Part shown: one piece after another, positions 7,822 through 15,548 of the stretch
Numbering within the stretch: position 1 is the stretch's first letter
Layout of the letters: every line of letters begins with the position of its first letter
DNA from: Candidatus Zhuqueibacterota bacterium
GTDB lineage: Bacteria > Zhuqueibacterota > Zhuqueibacteria > Thermofontimicrobiales > Thiofontviventaceae
NCBI GenBank assembly: GCA_016926625.1
Contig: JAFGOE010000001.1
Coordinates: forward strand, 1 to 35,313
Reading direction: 5' to 3'
Length of the DNA stretch: 35,313 nucleotides
Program-made: the position numbers and the translations under genes
Notes under the pieces: model-generated
The model's input: the letters and a program-made list of their open reading frames with translations, nothing else
What the model was told of the DNA's origin: nothing
Databases searched by the model: none

Positions 7822-8886
7822 ATGAAGGTCTTCATTTCTTACGGACATCAGAATTTTTCATTGGTTTCTGCAATTGTCCCAGCTTTAAAAAAAATGGGAA
7901 TAGATTCAGTATTTGATAAAGAGTTTGTAGCTGGAGATTTAATAAGCAAAGAGGTTATTGATAAAATTTCATCATCGGATGCTGTTCTTGTGATAATCTC
8001 AAATTATTCAGCAAACTCGCCATGGGTAAATCAAGAAGTTGGGGTTGCGATAGCATTAAATAGGAAAATAGTACCATTAGTAATTGATAATAATTCTACA
8101 TTTGGAGGTGGAATTACAAGTACATTGAAAGCGATTACTTGGGGCCGTAATAACTTAGAGGATGTAATTCAATTGATATCAAATTCTCTAAATTTAGCAA
8201 AACCTGCTCTTGGTGCAATTAATTCAAATTTGAAATATCAATTAAAAAAAGTTATTTGCGGAAAGCTGAATAGAACGAATTATATTATTAGCAAGATTAA
8301 AGAAACTCTTGAGAGAATAAGGAACATTGAAAAAAAAGAAGAGCAAGAAAAAGTCATAATTTATGAACAAGCCGCATTTTCAACCATGGGTATACCAGAT
8401 GACTTTTCAACCGCTAGCCAAGCAGGATTCAATGACTTAGGCCAATGGAAGGCACTAAAACAACAAAATTTGATGTTAAAGGAATTAATAGCTGAAGACA
8501 ATGTAGAATATAACATGATGCTAAATCCAAATAGTTCTCGATACAAAAGTAGCATATTTAATCTGAGAGAACAAACTCTGACAAAATGGTATGAGAAGGC
8601 AGATACACAAAATTGGATAGACAAGGGTAAAATTAAAATTCAGTGTGATACAGCAGCTGATATGAACATTTTTGTTATAAATGAATGTTTCGCAGCTAGC
8701 GGTTATTCAAAGGGGGGGGTTAGTGATTACGATATAACGATAATTGATGATGCTAAGGAGGAGATTATTGAAATTGTAAATGAAATCAATAATGCATTTA
8801 GAAGTAGCGTAGATGACCCCAGAAGTGGATTCAAATTATTTAAAGAAAGATGTCAAGAGCTGCAATTAGGAGCAGCCAATGAGTAA
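7822..8886 (+). CDS. TIR-domain protein, likely immune NADase/effector
   Basis: The first ~125 residues form a bacterial TIR domain. It opens with MKVFISYGHQ, has a DAVLVIISNYS strand, and carries SPWVNQEVG, in which Glu72 fits the position of the catalytic glutamate of TIR NAD+-cleaving enzymes. A charged helical region follows (about 145-180). The C-terminal domain of about 150 residues is unassigned and would be the sensor or partner-binding part. AAAGGA lies 8 nt before the ATG. TIR proteins with this layout commonly act in anti-phage defence by depleting NAD+; that role is inferred from the family. A run of eight G (8712-8719) within the coding region is unusual and could cause slippage. 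Confidence 0.8.
   Translation: MKVFISYGHQNFSLVSAIVPALKKMGIDSVFDKEFVAGDLISKEVIDKISSSDAVLVIISNYSANSPWVNQEVGVAIALNRKIVPLVIDNNSTFGGGITSTLKAITWGRNNLEDVIQLISNSLNLAKPALGAINSNLKYQLKKVICGKLNRTNYIISKIKETLERIRNIEKKEEQEKVIIYEQAAFSTMGIPDDFSTASQAGFNDLGQWKALKQQNLMLKELIAEDNVEYNMMLNPNSSRYKSSIFNLREQTLTKWYEKADTQNWIDKGKIKIQCDTAADMNIFVINECFAASGYSKGGVSDYDITIIDDAKEEIIEIVNEINNAFRSSVDDPRSGFKLFKERCQELQLGAANE
8712..8719 (+). repeat. G8 homopolymer inside the TIR gene
   Basis: Eight consecutive G encode the end of Lys, two Gly and the start of Val in the C-terminal domain. Adding one G would create an in-frame TAG immediately after the tract (AAG GGG GGG GGT TAG), truncating the last ~57 residues. Such tracts are classic sites of slipped-strand on/off switching in other bacteria. 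Confidence 0.8.
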
Positions 8887-8988
8887 TCCTTAAAGAGGGA
8901 TTAAGTTTGAATTATCATAGTAATTAAAATTTTTCTTTTGTGTGTGACCAAATTGTGACCAAACCACCTCAAAATCCACTTAAAATAC

Positions 8989-9018
8989 AAAAAGCGGCCA
9001 TGTTTAGACCGCTTTTTT
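8989..9018. terminator. Bidirectional intrinsic terminator after the TIR gene
   Basis: AAAAAGCGG and CCGCTTTTTT form a strong stem with an A-run on one side and a T-run on the other, so it can stop transcripts from either direction. It separates the rightward TIR gene from the leftward tRNA-Phe. Confidence 0.8.
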
Positions 9019-9055
9019 CAACTTGAGCGTAACTCATTGATTTAAAATAACAAAG

Positions 9056-9081
9056 CCCCTAAATCTCAGCCGACTTAAGGG
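9056..9081 (-). terminator. Terminator of tRNA-Phe
   Basis: On the minus strand CCCTTAAGTC pairs over 10 positions (with G-U pairs) with GATTTAGGGG around a 6-nt loop. CTTTGTTATTTT follows. It lies 10 nt beyond the tRNA 3' end. Confidence 0.6.
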
Positions 9082-9091
9082 TATAAAGAAG

Positions 9092-9164
9092 TGCCGCCTC
9101 CCAGAATCGAACTGGGCACACACGGATTTTCAGTCCGTTGCTCTACCTACTGAGCTAAAGCGGC
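9092..9164 (-). tRNA. tRNA-Phe (anticodon GAA)
   Basis: The 73-nt gene folds into a full cloverleaf. The acceptor stem is GCCGCTT/AGGCGGC and the D arm is GCTC-AGTAGGTA-GAGC. The anticodon arm ACGGA-CTGAAAA-TCCGT carries GAA, the variable loop is GTGTG, and the T arm is CCCAG-TTCGATT-CTGGG. The discriminator base is A and CCA is not encoded. It marks the border between the AT-rich accessory block (1-9090) and the core genes. Confidence 0.97.
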
Positions 9165-9176
9165 ACGAAGTGAATG

Positions 9177-9207
9177 CAAAGATAAATAATTTTTTGGTGA
9201 AAGTCAA
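9177..9207 (-). promoter_or_regulatory. tRNA-Phe promoter with FCB-type -7 box
   Basis: TTGACT (9207-9202) and TATCTT (9184-9179), extended to TATCTTTG, are separated by 17 nt on the minus strand. The start would be about 8 nt before the tRNA. TATCTTTG fits the TAnnTTTG box of Bacteroidetes-type promoters exactly. Confidence 0.65.
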
Positions 9208-9238
9208 GAGGAAAATCGAGTGTCTGAGAAAAAAATTG

Positions 9239-9437
9239 ACACGAAGCTCACGAAGGACACACGAAGAACACGAAGCCCCGCCCACAACCACCCATGAAAA
9301 ATATTATTTAAAAATAAGAATATATTAGTATACTATAAAATATTGAAATATATGAAATTAAATAATGATTTTAATTTCTTTAAGGTGTTGGGAGGTTGGG
9401 CTTCGTGTGCTTCGTGTACTCTTCGTGAGCTTCGTGT
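9239..9437. repeat. Palindromic ACACGAAG repeat element, short copy
   Basis: ACACGAAGCTCACGAAG (9239-9255) and its exact complement CTTCGTGAGCTTCGTGT (9421-9437) form 17-bp perfect terminal inverted repeats. Each arm has an inner second copy of the CACGAAG doublet (9260 onward; 9401-9417) and a CCC/GGG-rich shoulder, and the centre is about 100 bp of AT-rich DNA. The larger element at 24819-25176 has the same layout, including the CCCATGAA shoulder. It fills the 303-nt gap between tRNA-Phe and the EIIB gene. No coding capacity. Confidence 0.85.
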
Positions 9438-9467
9438 TAAAATAATTTCAACCAATTTTATACAATT

Positions 9468-9959
9468 CTAAATCAGATAAACCAGCTCCGTTATATCGAT
9501 CTTCTTCGCTGTGGGGACGTCCTGGCCTTCGAGTTTGATGTCCTTCTCGATGATCATCTTGAAGTATTTTATATCTTCATCATCCACAAAAATGTACGGC
9601 GCGATCTGGACTTTGCCGGACTTGTAATGCATCCCGCCGACATTGACGCGGCCGATCGGCGCACCCTCATTCACTAACTCGCATATTTCCCGCGGCGACT
9701 CGACGATTAAAATGATCTTCTCCTTCTCAAACTCATCCTGCTTAAAAAACGATAACGTCTCCCCTTGCGTGAAAATGGAAATGTCAAGCTTAAATGATAC
9801 CATATCACCGGAGGATTCAAACATCTCGCGCTGCCAGTCCTCCTGCGCTACCGCATCGTTGCACAAAATGATACGATCGGGTTTAAGATAATTTCCCCAT
9901 CCGACGATTACCTGCCCATGGATGAGACGATCATCGATACGACATAACTCTAACGGCAT
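9468..9959 (-). CDS. PTS mannose/sorbose-family EIIB protein
   Basis: EIIB of the mannose-class PTS takes a phosphate from EIIA on a histidine and passes it to sugar or a regulatory target. The 163-residue protein opens MPLELCRIDDRLIHGQV; His14 in the DDRLIHGQ motif is the phosphorylation site. I chose the ATG at 9959, 7 nt after the EIIA stop, because the motif begins right there and an AGGG lies upstream; a longer frame would overlap EIIA. No EIIC or EIID permease gene follows. The next sequence is the palindromic repeat and a tRNA. It may therefore serve signalling rather than transport, or the permease is encoded elsewhere. Confidence 0.88.
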   Translation of the reverse strand: MPLELCRIDDRLIHGQVIVGWGNYLKPDRIILCNDAVAQEDWQREMFESSGDMVSFKLDISIFTQGETLSFFKQDEFEKEKIILIVESPREICELVNEGAPIGRVNVGGMHYKSGKVQIAPYIFVDDEDIKYFKMIIEKDIKLEGQDVPTAKKIDITELVYLI

Positions 9960-9966
9960 AACTACC

Positions 9967-10350
9967 CTATTCGTGTTTATCGATACCACGGATACCATCG
10001 CTCATCACCGTCTGCGCCAGCTTCGCCAATGGTTCCTCGTTCCGCTTCGTTACAAACGACAACAACATCGAGAGATTAATCCCGGATACGACCTCGATGT
10101 TCGATAATTTCTTCTTCGCCGTGAGCGCTGCATTCCAACAACTCCCACCCTTGAGACTGACTAAAATCAACGTATCGTGCGGCCATTCTTCATCATGTAC
10201 GATGCTGTCGATGCGCTCCACTATCGTTGCGATCGATAAATCCGTGGTTGAGAATCCATAAATATATTGAATTTTGCCCAGGATGGTCTCCCCGGCCTTT
10301 ATCAACGCCTGCGCCATGGGCCCATGCGTTATTAATATCCCTCCTACCAT
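9967..10350 (-). CDS. PTS mannose-family EIIA protein
   Basis: This soluble 127-residue protein accepts phosphate from HPr on His9 (ILITHGPMA) and hands it to EIIB. The later GGSCWNAA and SGINLSML stretches are typical of the fold. It starts 5 nt after hprK, with no strong ribosome site before the ATG, so it probably depends on coupling to hprK translation. The neighbouring HPr kinase links it to a regulatory PTS branch like that in many delta-proteobacteria and FCB genomes. The length is slightly short but complete. Confidence 0.88.
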   Translation of the reverse strand: MVGGILITHGPMAQALIKAGETILGKIQYIYGFSTTDLSIATIVERIDSIVHDEEWPHDTLILVSLKGGSCWNAALTAKKKLSNIEVVSGINLSMLLSFVTKRNEEPLAKLAQTVMSDGIRGIDKHE

Positions 10351-10355
10351 AACTA

Positions 10356-11330
10356 TTATTCCAAATCGAATGAAATGTAATCACGTATATCGGTTTGCTC
10401 ATCCTGCATGCGACGTATCAAGCGCTCATTCATCTCCTGCGCCGTGTTGTAGCCCAGCGTGGTCTTCAATAATTGGTTCAGTGCGATCGTTTCAATAATC
10501 ACCGTCACATTCTTGCCCGGGAATATGGGTAATTTGACCAGCGGTACCTCAACGTCTAACAGACTGCTCGCTTTCTCTTCAAGACCCGTACGATCGTAAT
10601 CCTTCCCCTCTTCCCAATCCTCCAGATGGACCTCCACCTCGATTCTCTTCTGTTGCCGGATACCACGGATCCCAAAGATGCGTCGGATGTCGATGATCCC
10701 GATCCCGCGTATCTCCATGTGATGTTTCAATAATTCCGACCCCGTCGCGATCAGGATGTTCTCCGTCATCCTGATCACGTTAACTACATCATCCGCCACC
10801 AACCGATGCCCTCGCTCCACAAGGTCGAGCGCAATTTCACTCTTGCCGATTCCGCTTCTGCCCGTAATCAGCACGCCATACCCATACACGTCAACCATCG
10901 AACCATGCACAGTCGTAAACGGTGCAAACTTCTTCTCTAAATAGGCACTTAGCAATTGAATAACATGCGTCGTCGAATAGACGGAACGAAAGATCGTTAT
11001 CTTCTTCTCATTGGCTATTTCAATCATCACTTGTGGTGGGACATTGTTGTCGGTGACGATGATGCAGGGGATATCAAAATCGAGCACTTTCCTCAGGCTC
11101 GAATATCGATCCTCTGAGGAAAGTGTCTCTAAATATGCTAATTCGGTGTTTCCGACGATCTGCACCCTGTTGTACGTGAACACATCCACGAATCCACTCA
11201 AGGCTAATCCTGGCCGGTGCAATTCCGGCTCTTTAATTACTTTATTGAATCCGTTCTCGTTGTTCAATATAACAAGCTGCAATCTGTCCTGGTTCTCTTT
11301 AAAAAGTTTTTCTACAGATATCTCGTTCAT
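10356..11330 (-). CDS. hprK: HPr kinase/phosphorylase
   Basis: HprK phosphorylates and dephosphorylates a serine of HPr and so tunes PTS flow and carbon regulation. The 324-residue protein has the N-terminal DRTGG-like domain (1-130). The catalytic domain has HGSMVDVYG (His142), Walker A GRSGIGKS (157-164), RLVADDVV and the signature EIRGIGIIDI. The last 60 residues carry the typical NxxxxxxLGYNTAQEMNERL helix. No good ribosome site precedes the ATG. It follows hpf, as in the widespread hpf-hprK-EIIA cluster that in other bacteria adjoins rpoN. HPr and EI genes are not in the window. Confidence 0.95.
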   Translation of the reverse strand: MNEISVEKLFKENQDRLQLVILNNENGFNKVIKEPELHRPGLALSGFVDVFTYNRVQIVGNTELAYLETLSSEDRYSSLRKVLDFDIPCIIVTDNNVPPQVMIEIANEKKITIFRSVYSTTHVIQLLSAYLEKKFAPFTTVHGSMVDVYGYGVLITGRSGIGKSEIALDLVERGHRLVADDVVNVIRMTENILIATGSELLKHHMEIRGIGIIDIRRIFGIRGIRQQKRIEVEVHLEDWEEGKDYDRTGLEEKASSLLDVEVPLVKLPIFPGKNVTVIIETIALNQLLKTTLGYNTAQEMNERLIRRMQDEQTDIRDYISFDLE

Positions 11331-11360
11331 ATCAAAAAGACTCGAAGGTTATTATATCGG

Positions 11361-11669
11361 TTACTTTACCTCTCCGGCTTCATAATTTTGAAAATGTTTC
11401 TCTTTGTATTTCTTCAATTGCCGCTGTAATTTCGCTACTGCAAGATCGATCGATTTGTAAATATCCTCTGATTTCTCAGTGGCGGAAAGCTTCGCTCCGT
11501 GAACAACCAGGTTGATTTCAGCTATCTGAATCTCCTTTTGGTAATCTAAGATAATATCACAATCAACTATCGAATCATAATATTTCTCTAAACTTCGTAC
11601 TTCAGTTTCTGCATATTCTTTTAATCTTTCCGATGGCTTATAGTGTCTTGCAGTAAAATTGATTCTCAT
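11361..11669 (-). CDS. hpf: Ribosome hibernation promoting factor (short HPF/YfiA family)
   Basis: The 102-residue protein is the short form of the family that binds the 30S decoding centre and stores ribosomes as inactive particles. It shows the start MRINFTARHYKPSERLKEYA, the middle strand EINLVVHGAKLSATEKSEDIYKSID and a basic last helix (KLQRQLKKYKEKH). The ATG at 11669 follows GGAGGG. It lacks the long C-terminal dimerisation domain. It lies between xerC and hprK in the same direction and is probably co-transcribed with both. Confidence 0.92.
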   Translation of the reverse strand: MRINFTARHYKPSERLKEYAETEVRSLEKYYDSIVDCDIILDYQKEIQIAEINLVVHGAKLSATEKSEDIYKSIDLAVAKLQRQLKKYKEKHFQNYEAGEVK

Positions 11670-11716
11670 ATAACCCTCCGATATACTAAAAGGTTTTTAT
11701 TATTTATTGTTAGCTG

Positions 11717-12634
11717 TCAATGCTTCTTTTCAGCACGAGGGTGTGCCTGTTTATAAATCTTCTTTAAGTGTTCTGATGATACATGAGTGTAAATTTGTGT
11801 GGTGGATAGATTTGAGTGTCCGAGTAGTTCTTTGACTGCCAACAGGTCAGCTCCTTCGTTTAAAAGATGTGTCGCAAATGAGTGTCGCAGAACATGTGGA
11901 TAAGTCTCTTTTGAGGATGCAACTTGTTTAAGATACTTAGCCACCCGATATTGAATACTACGCTCTGTTAGTTTTGTTCCATGGATGCTTAAAAATAAGT
12001 GCGTGGCCTCTTTTTGCAAAGGATCCACAACCTCGGCTCTCTTCTCCAGATACAATTTCAGCGCCTCGAGAGCGATGCTACCGATCGGAACGACCCTCTC
12101 CTTCGAGCCCTTGCCCGTCACCCGAACCAGACCGTTTCTGAAATCAACATTCGCGATCGTTAGACTGGCCAGCTCATGCAATCGAATTCCCGTACCATAA
12201 AACATCTCCAATATGGCTCGGTCGCGTGCCCCGATGAAGGTGCTGCTGTCGGTCATGCAAATGGCCTCCACAATCATCTGATAGCGTAAATTCGGCGGCA
12301 GTTTGCGAGCGGTCTTCAATGAAAATAAATTGATCGACGGATTATGAACGATATACTGTTTCAGGCTGAGGAATTTAAAGAAACTTCGAATACACGCGAT
12401 CTTGCGGTTGATGCTTCGCGACCCGTAGCCCGAGCTATTGAGCTTTCCCAGAAACGATCGCAGATGGGCTTTTTTTATCTGTCCCAGATCCTCAAGGTCA
12501 TAGGAGGCGATGAATTCGATAAACTGCAGCAGATCGGTCGCATAGGCACGCAATGTGTGCTCAGAATAATGGCGTATCGATTTCAAATGCACGATAAAAC
12601 GATCGATCAGCTCATCCCACGACGTTTCAGTCAA
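11717..12634 (-). CDS. xerC: Tyrosine recombinase XerC/XerD
   Basis: The protein resolves chromosome dimers at dif. It has the SAM-like N-terminal domain (about 1-90 of the short form) and the full catalytic set: Arg in GTGIRLHEL, Lys in GKGSKERVV, HVLRHSFATH, His in LLGHSNLSTT and Tyr in QIYTHVS. I prefer the TTG at 12634, which overlaps the topA stop region, follows GAGGAGA and gives 305 residues, the usual Xer length. An ATG at 12670 (317 residues) is possible but lies further inside topA. The gene order topA-xerC is common, and the intact motifs argue for the housekeeping recombinase rather than a phage integrase. Confidence 0.9.
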   Translation of the reverse strand: MTETSWDELIDRFIVHLKSIRHYSEHTLRAYATDLLQFIEFIASYDLEDLGQIKKAHLRSFLGKLNSSGYGSRSINRKIACIRSFFKFLSLKQYIVHNPSINLFSLKTARKLPPNLRYQMIVEAICMTDSSTFIGARDRAILEMFYGTGIRLHELASLTIANVDFRNGLVRVTGKGSKERVVPIGSIALEALKLYLEKRAEVVDPLQKEATHLFLSIHGTKLTERSIQYRVAKYLKQVASSKETYPHVLRHSFATHLLNEGADLLAVKELLGHSNLSTTQIYTHVSSEHLKKIYKQAHPRAEKKH

Positions 12635-14900
12635 TAATCGTGAGTGTCTCCTCACTGGTTTCTTTTTCATATTTTGTCTTACACTTTGGGCAGTACAAAT
12701 ATTCACCATCTCGTTGCGAATATCGCTCTTCCAGATAGGGGGACTGACAATTAGGACATTTCTTTGCAACCGGTTTGTACCACGTCACGAAATCACAGTT
12801 AGGATAATTACTGCATCCGTAAAACACCTTACCGCGTTTGGATTTACGCTCGATGACCTCGCCGTCGCAATCGGGTTTAGGACAGGGTACTCTCAGCGAA
12901 TACGGTTTCGCGTTATTACATTCAGGATAGCCAGAACATGCTAAAAAGCGCCCGAATCTGCCGACTTTAATCACCATCGGCCGTCCGCATTTTTCACAGA
13001 TCTCATCCTGCACGACCTGCTCTGCCTCCAGAGGTCTGGTGTATTTACAATCCGGATATGCGCTGCAACCGATGAATTTGCCGTTGCGCCCCCAGCGGGC
13101 GATCAATTTCGATCCGCATTTCGGGCACATCTCGTCGGTTTCCTCGATTAACGACTCCTTGATGATCTCTTTCTCCTGTTCGACACGATGCAAGGCAGCG
13201 CTGAGCGGTTTATAGAAATCGTGCATCACCGCAAGATATTTCAGGTCGCCGGACTCAATCTTATCGAGTTCAGCCTCCATCTTTGCCGTGAACTTGACAT
13301 TGAACAGATCGGGGAAGTTTAAGACCAATATCTTATTGACGGTGCGGCCCAAATCGGTCGGTACGAGCTGCTTATTGTTTCGTTCGATATATTTCCGCAG
13401 CATCAGCGTCGAAATGATCAGTGAATAGGTACTCGGCCGCCCGATCCCCAAATTATCCAGCTCTTTCACCAGGCTGCTCTCAGAATAACGGGCCGGCGGT
13501 TTGGTAAAGTGCTGATCCGATATCAGATCCAGCAGTTCAAGCTTCTGACCGATAACAAGGTTCTCCGGCAGATTCGGCTGATTGTCTGTGCTATCATCAT
13601 CCCCGTTTGGCTCAAGGTAATCTTCATAGACTTGCAGGAATCCCCTGAAAATAACGACCGAACCCGTGGTACGGAAAATATATCTTTCTTTATCCGAACT
13701 ATCGCCCGCGGCGATGTCGAGAGTCGTTTGATGCAACTTCGCCGGTTTCATCTGGCACGCGATAAAGCGATTCCATATCAATTCGTATAATTTGAACTGT
13801 TCAGCGGTAAGAAATTTCTTCAACGATTTCGGATCCCGATGCATCGATGTCGGCCTGATTGCTTCATGTGCATCCTGGATGTTCTTTTTAGCCTTGTAGA
13901 TGTTGGGAGAATCGGGTAAATAGTCTTTACCGTAAGCACTGTAAATATATTCGCGAGCCGATTGTACCGCCTCATTGGCGATTCGGGTCGAATCGGTTCG
14001 CATATAAGTGATCAGACCGATGCTTCCCTCGCTACCGATTTCGATGCCTTCATAGAGCTGTTGAGCGATCATCATGATCTTTTTGGTGCTGTACCCCAGC
14101 CGTTTTGCCGCCTCCTGCTGCATGGTGCTGGTCGTAAACGGAGGAGCGGGTTTACGCGACACCTCCTTCTTGCTGATGTCTTTTACGACATAGTTCTTCG
14201 TCTTGAGGTCGGCCAGGATCTGATCACAACGATCCTTATCCGGAATTTCCGGTTTATTACCCTGTATCTTGAATAATTTGGAGTAAAACGGTTTCGTATT
14301 GTTGCCCTGCACCTGAGCCGTGATGGTCCAATACTCCACCGACACGAAGTTTTCGATCTCTGTCTCGCGTTCGATGATGAGTCTCAGCGCAACGGATTGA
14401 ACCCGGCCTGCACTCAGTCCCCGAAAGATCGTCTTCCACAGGATGGGACTTATCTGATAGCCCACTAAACGGTCGAGCACTCGCCGCGCCTTCTGTGCTT
14501 CCACCCTCTTCTCATCGATGGCCATCGGGTTCTGTATCGCGTTCAGCACCGCCGTCTGCGTAATTTCATTGAACTGGATACGGTACGTGTTCGAGTTCTT
14601 AGACCTGATCTCTTCGTTGATGTGCCACGCAATGGCTTCCCCCTCACGATCCGGGTCCGTCGCTATGAACACCGCATCCGATTCGGCCGCCGCTTTTTTC
14701 AGATCGTTGAGGATTTTGCCCTTACCGCGGATCGTGATGTATGTCGGCTCAAAATTATCATCGATTTCAACACCCAGATTGCCCTTTGGCAGATCTTTTA
14801 AATGACCGACGGAAGAAAGAACAATATAATTCTTACCCAGAAATTTCTTAATCGTCTTCGTCTTTGCAGTCGATTCAACTATTACCAGATTTTGTGCCAT
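12627..14900 (-). CDS. topA: DNA topoisomerase I
   Basis: TopA relaxes negative supercoils by single-strand passage. The 757-residue protein begins with the TOPRIM domain (VIVESTAKTKTI at 6-17; TDPDREGEAI at 81-90) and has the catalytic tyrosine at 299 (GLITYMRTDS). It ends with four C4 zinc ribbons (about 595-745), each with CxxC and a C-x-x-YP-x-C partner or CPKC. The ATG at 14900 follows GAGGATT. It starts 11 nt after smg and overlaps the likely xerC start. The length is normal. Confidence 0.97.
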   Translation of the reverse strand: MAQNLVIVESTAKTKTIKKFLGKNYIVLSSVGHLKDLPKGNLGVEIDDNFEPTYITIRGKGKILNDLKKAAAESDAVFIATDPDREGEAIAWHINEEIRSKNSNTYRIQFNEITQTAVLNAIQNPMAIDEKRVEAQKARRVLDRLVGYQISPILWKTIFRGLSAGRVQSVALRLIIERETEIENFVSVEYWTITAQVQGNNTKPFYSKLFKIQGNKPEIPDKDRCDQILADLKTKNYVVKDISKKEVSRKPAPPFTTSTMQQEAAKRLGYSTKKIMMIAQQLYEGIEIGSEGSIGLITYMRTDSTRIANEAVQSAREYIYSAYGKDYLPDSPNIYKAKKNIQDAHEAIRPTSMHRDPKSLKKFLTAEQFKLYELIWNRFIACQMKPAKLHQTTLDIAAGDSSDKERYIFRTTGSVVIFRGFLQVYEDYLEPNGDDDSTDNQPNLPENLVIGQKLELLDLISDQHFTKPPARYSESSLVKELDNLGIGRPSTYSLIISTLMLRKYIERNNKQLVPTDLGRTVNKILVLNFPDLFNVKFTAKMEAELDKIESGDLKYLAVMHDFYKPLSAALHRVEQEKEIIKESLIEETDEMCPKCGSKLIARWGRNGKFIGCSAYPDCKYTRPLEAEQVVQDEICEKCGRPMVIKVGRFGRFLACSGYPECNNAKPYSLRVPCPKPDCDGEVIERKSKRGKVFYGCSNYPNCDFVTWYKPVAKKCPNCQSPYLEERYSQRDGEYLYCPKCKTKYEKETSEETLTIID

Positions 14901-14911
14901 AATCCTCAGTC

Positions 14912-15376
14912 TTAATGAATATTCATATTATCATCGAGCAAAAAGAATGATCCGTCGTTCAAATCATCCTGTTGAAACAGCGTGGCTACCACGATTTCCT
15001 TCATCAGCGCGGCGGAGATCGGCCTTTTATCCAGGATCAACGCCCGTTCGATGACCTGCTCCAGTTCCATCTCATCGATAAGATCCAGCTCTCTGAGCTG
15101 AATTAAGTATCCGTATGCGCCCGGTGAAATGGCAAGCTTCTCGAATTCGTTCAGCAAGCGATAGGATCGCAGCGACGGGAAATGGGCGATGCCGTCTGCA
15201 TCGATCTCCATCTTCTCGAGAACCCAGGTGACGGCTAAGTTGATCTCGTTCTCTGTATAGCCGTTTTTTGCTAATTTATGTGACATCGTTTCAAACATAG
15301 CATTCGTCGTCGACATCTGCCTGGATCTCATCTCATTTACCAAATAGACAATAATCTCCATCACGCGTTCGCTCAT
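14912..15376 (-). CDS. smg: Smg family protein (DUF494)
   Basis: The 154-residue protein begins MSERVMEIIVYLVNEM and matches the Smg/DUF494 family, small helical proteins often found beside topA or dprA. The biochemical role is unknown. The ATG at 15376 has AGGAGAGAGG upstream; an earlier in-frame start at 15406 lacks one. An acidic, leucine-rich central helix region and the tail SFFLLDDNMNIH are visible. It is probably the first gene of the run through topA, xerC, hpf and hprK. Confidence 0.85.
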   Translation of the reverse strand: MSERVMEIIVYLVNEMRSRQMSTTNAMFETMSHKLAKNGYTENEINLAVTWVLEKMEIDADGIAHFPSLRSYRLLNEFEKLAISPGAYGYLIQLRELDLIDEMELEQVIERALILDKRPISAALMKEIVVATLFQQDDLNDGSFFLLDDNMNIH

Positions 15377-15441
15377 TAACCTCTCTCCTATAATCTGAGT
15401 AAACAATCCTTATTACGTTTGACCTCGTGCCACTCAGATTT

Positions 15442-15469
15442 AATATAAAACAATATATTTGAAAATCAA
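15442..15469 (-). promoter_or_regulatory. Promoter for the smg-topA-xerC run
   Basis: TTGATT (15469-15464) and TATATT (15447-15442) are spaced 16 nt apart on the minus strand, with the start near 15435 and about 60 nt of leader before smg. It lies in the 172-nt gap downstream of secA. Confidence 0.5.
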
Positions 15470-15548
15470 GCGATATTAGGAACATTTCAATAATTTAATC
15501 ATGATCAGCATCAGGATCAAATGATTGAATTCTTTGTTATTGCACCGA

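Noticed and set aside
11717-12634. Phage or island integrase
   Set aside because: The recombinase lies in the topA-xerC housekeeping context with normal Xer length, not beside the tRNA.
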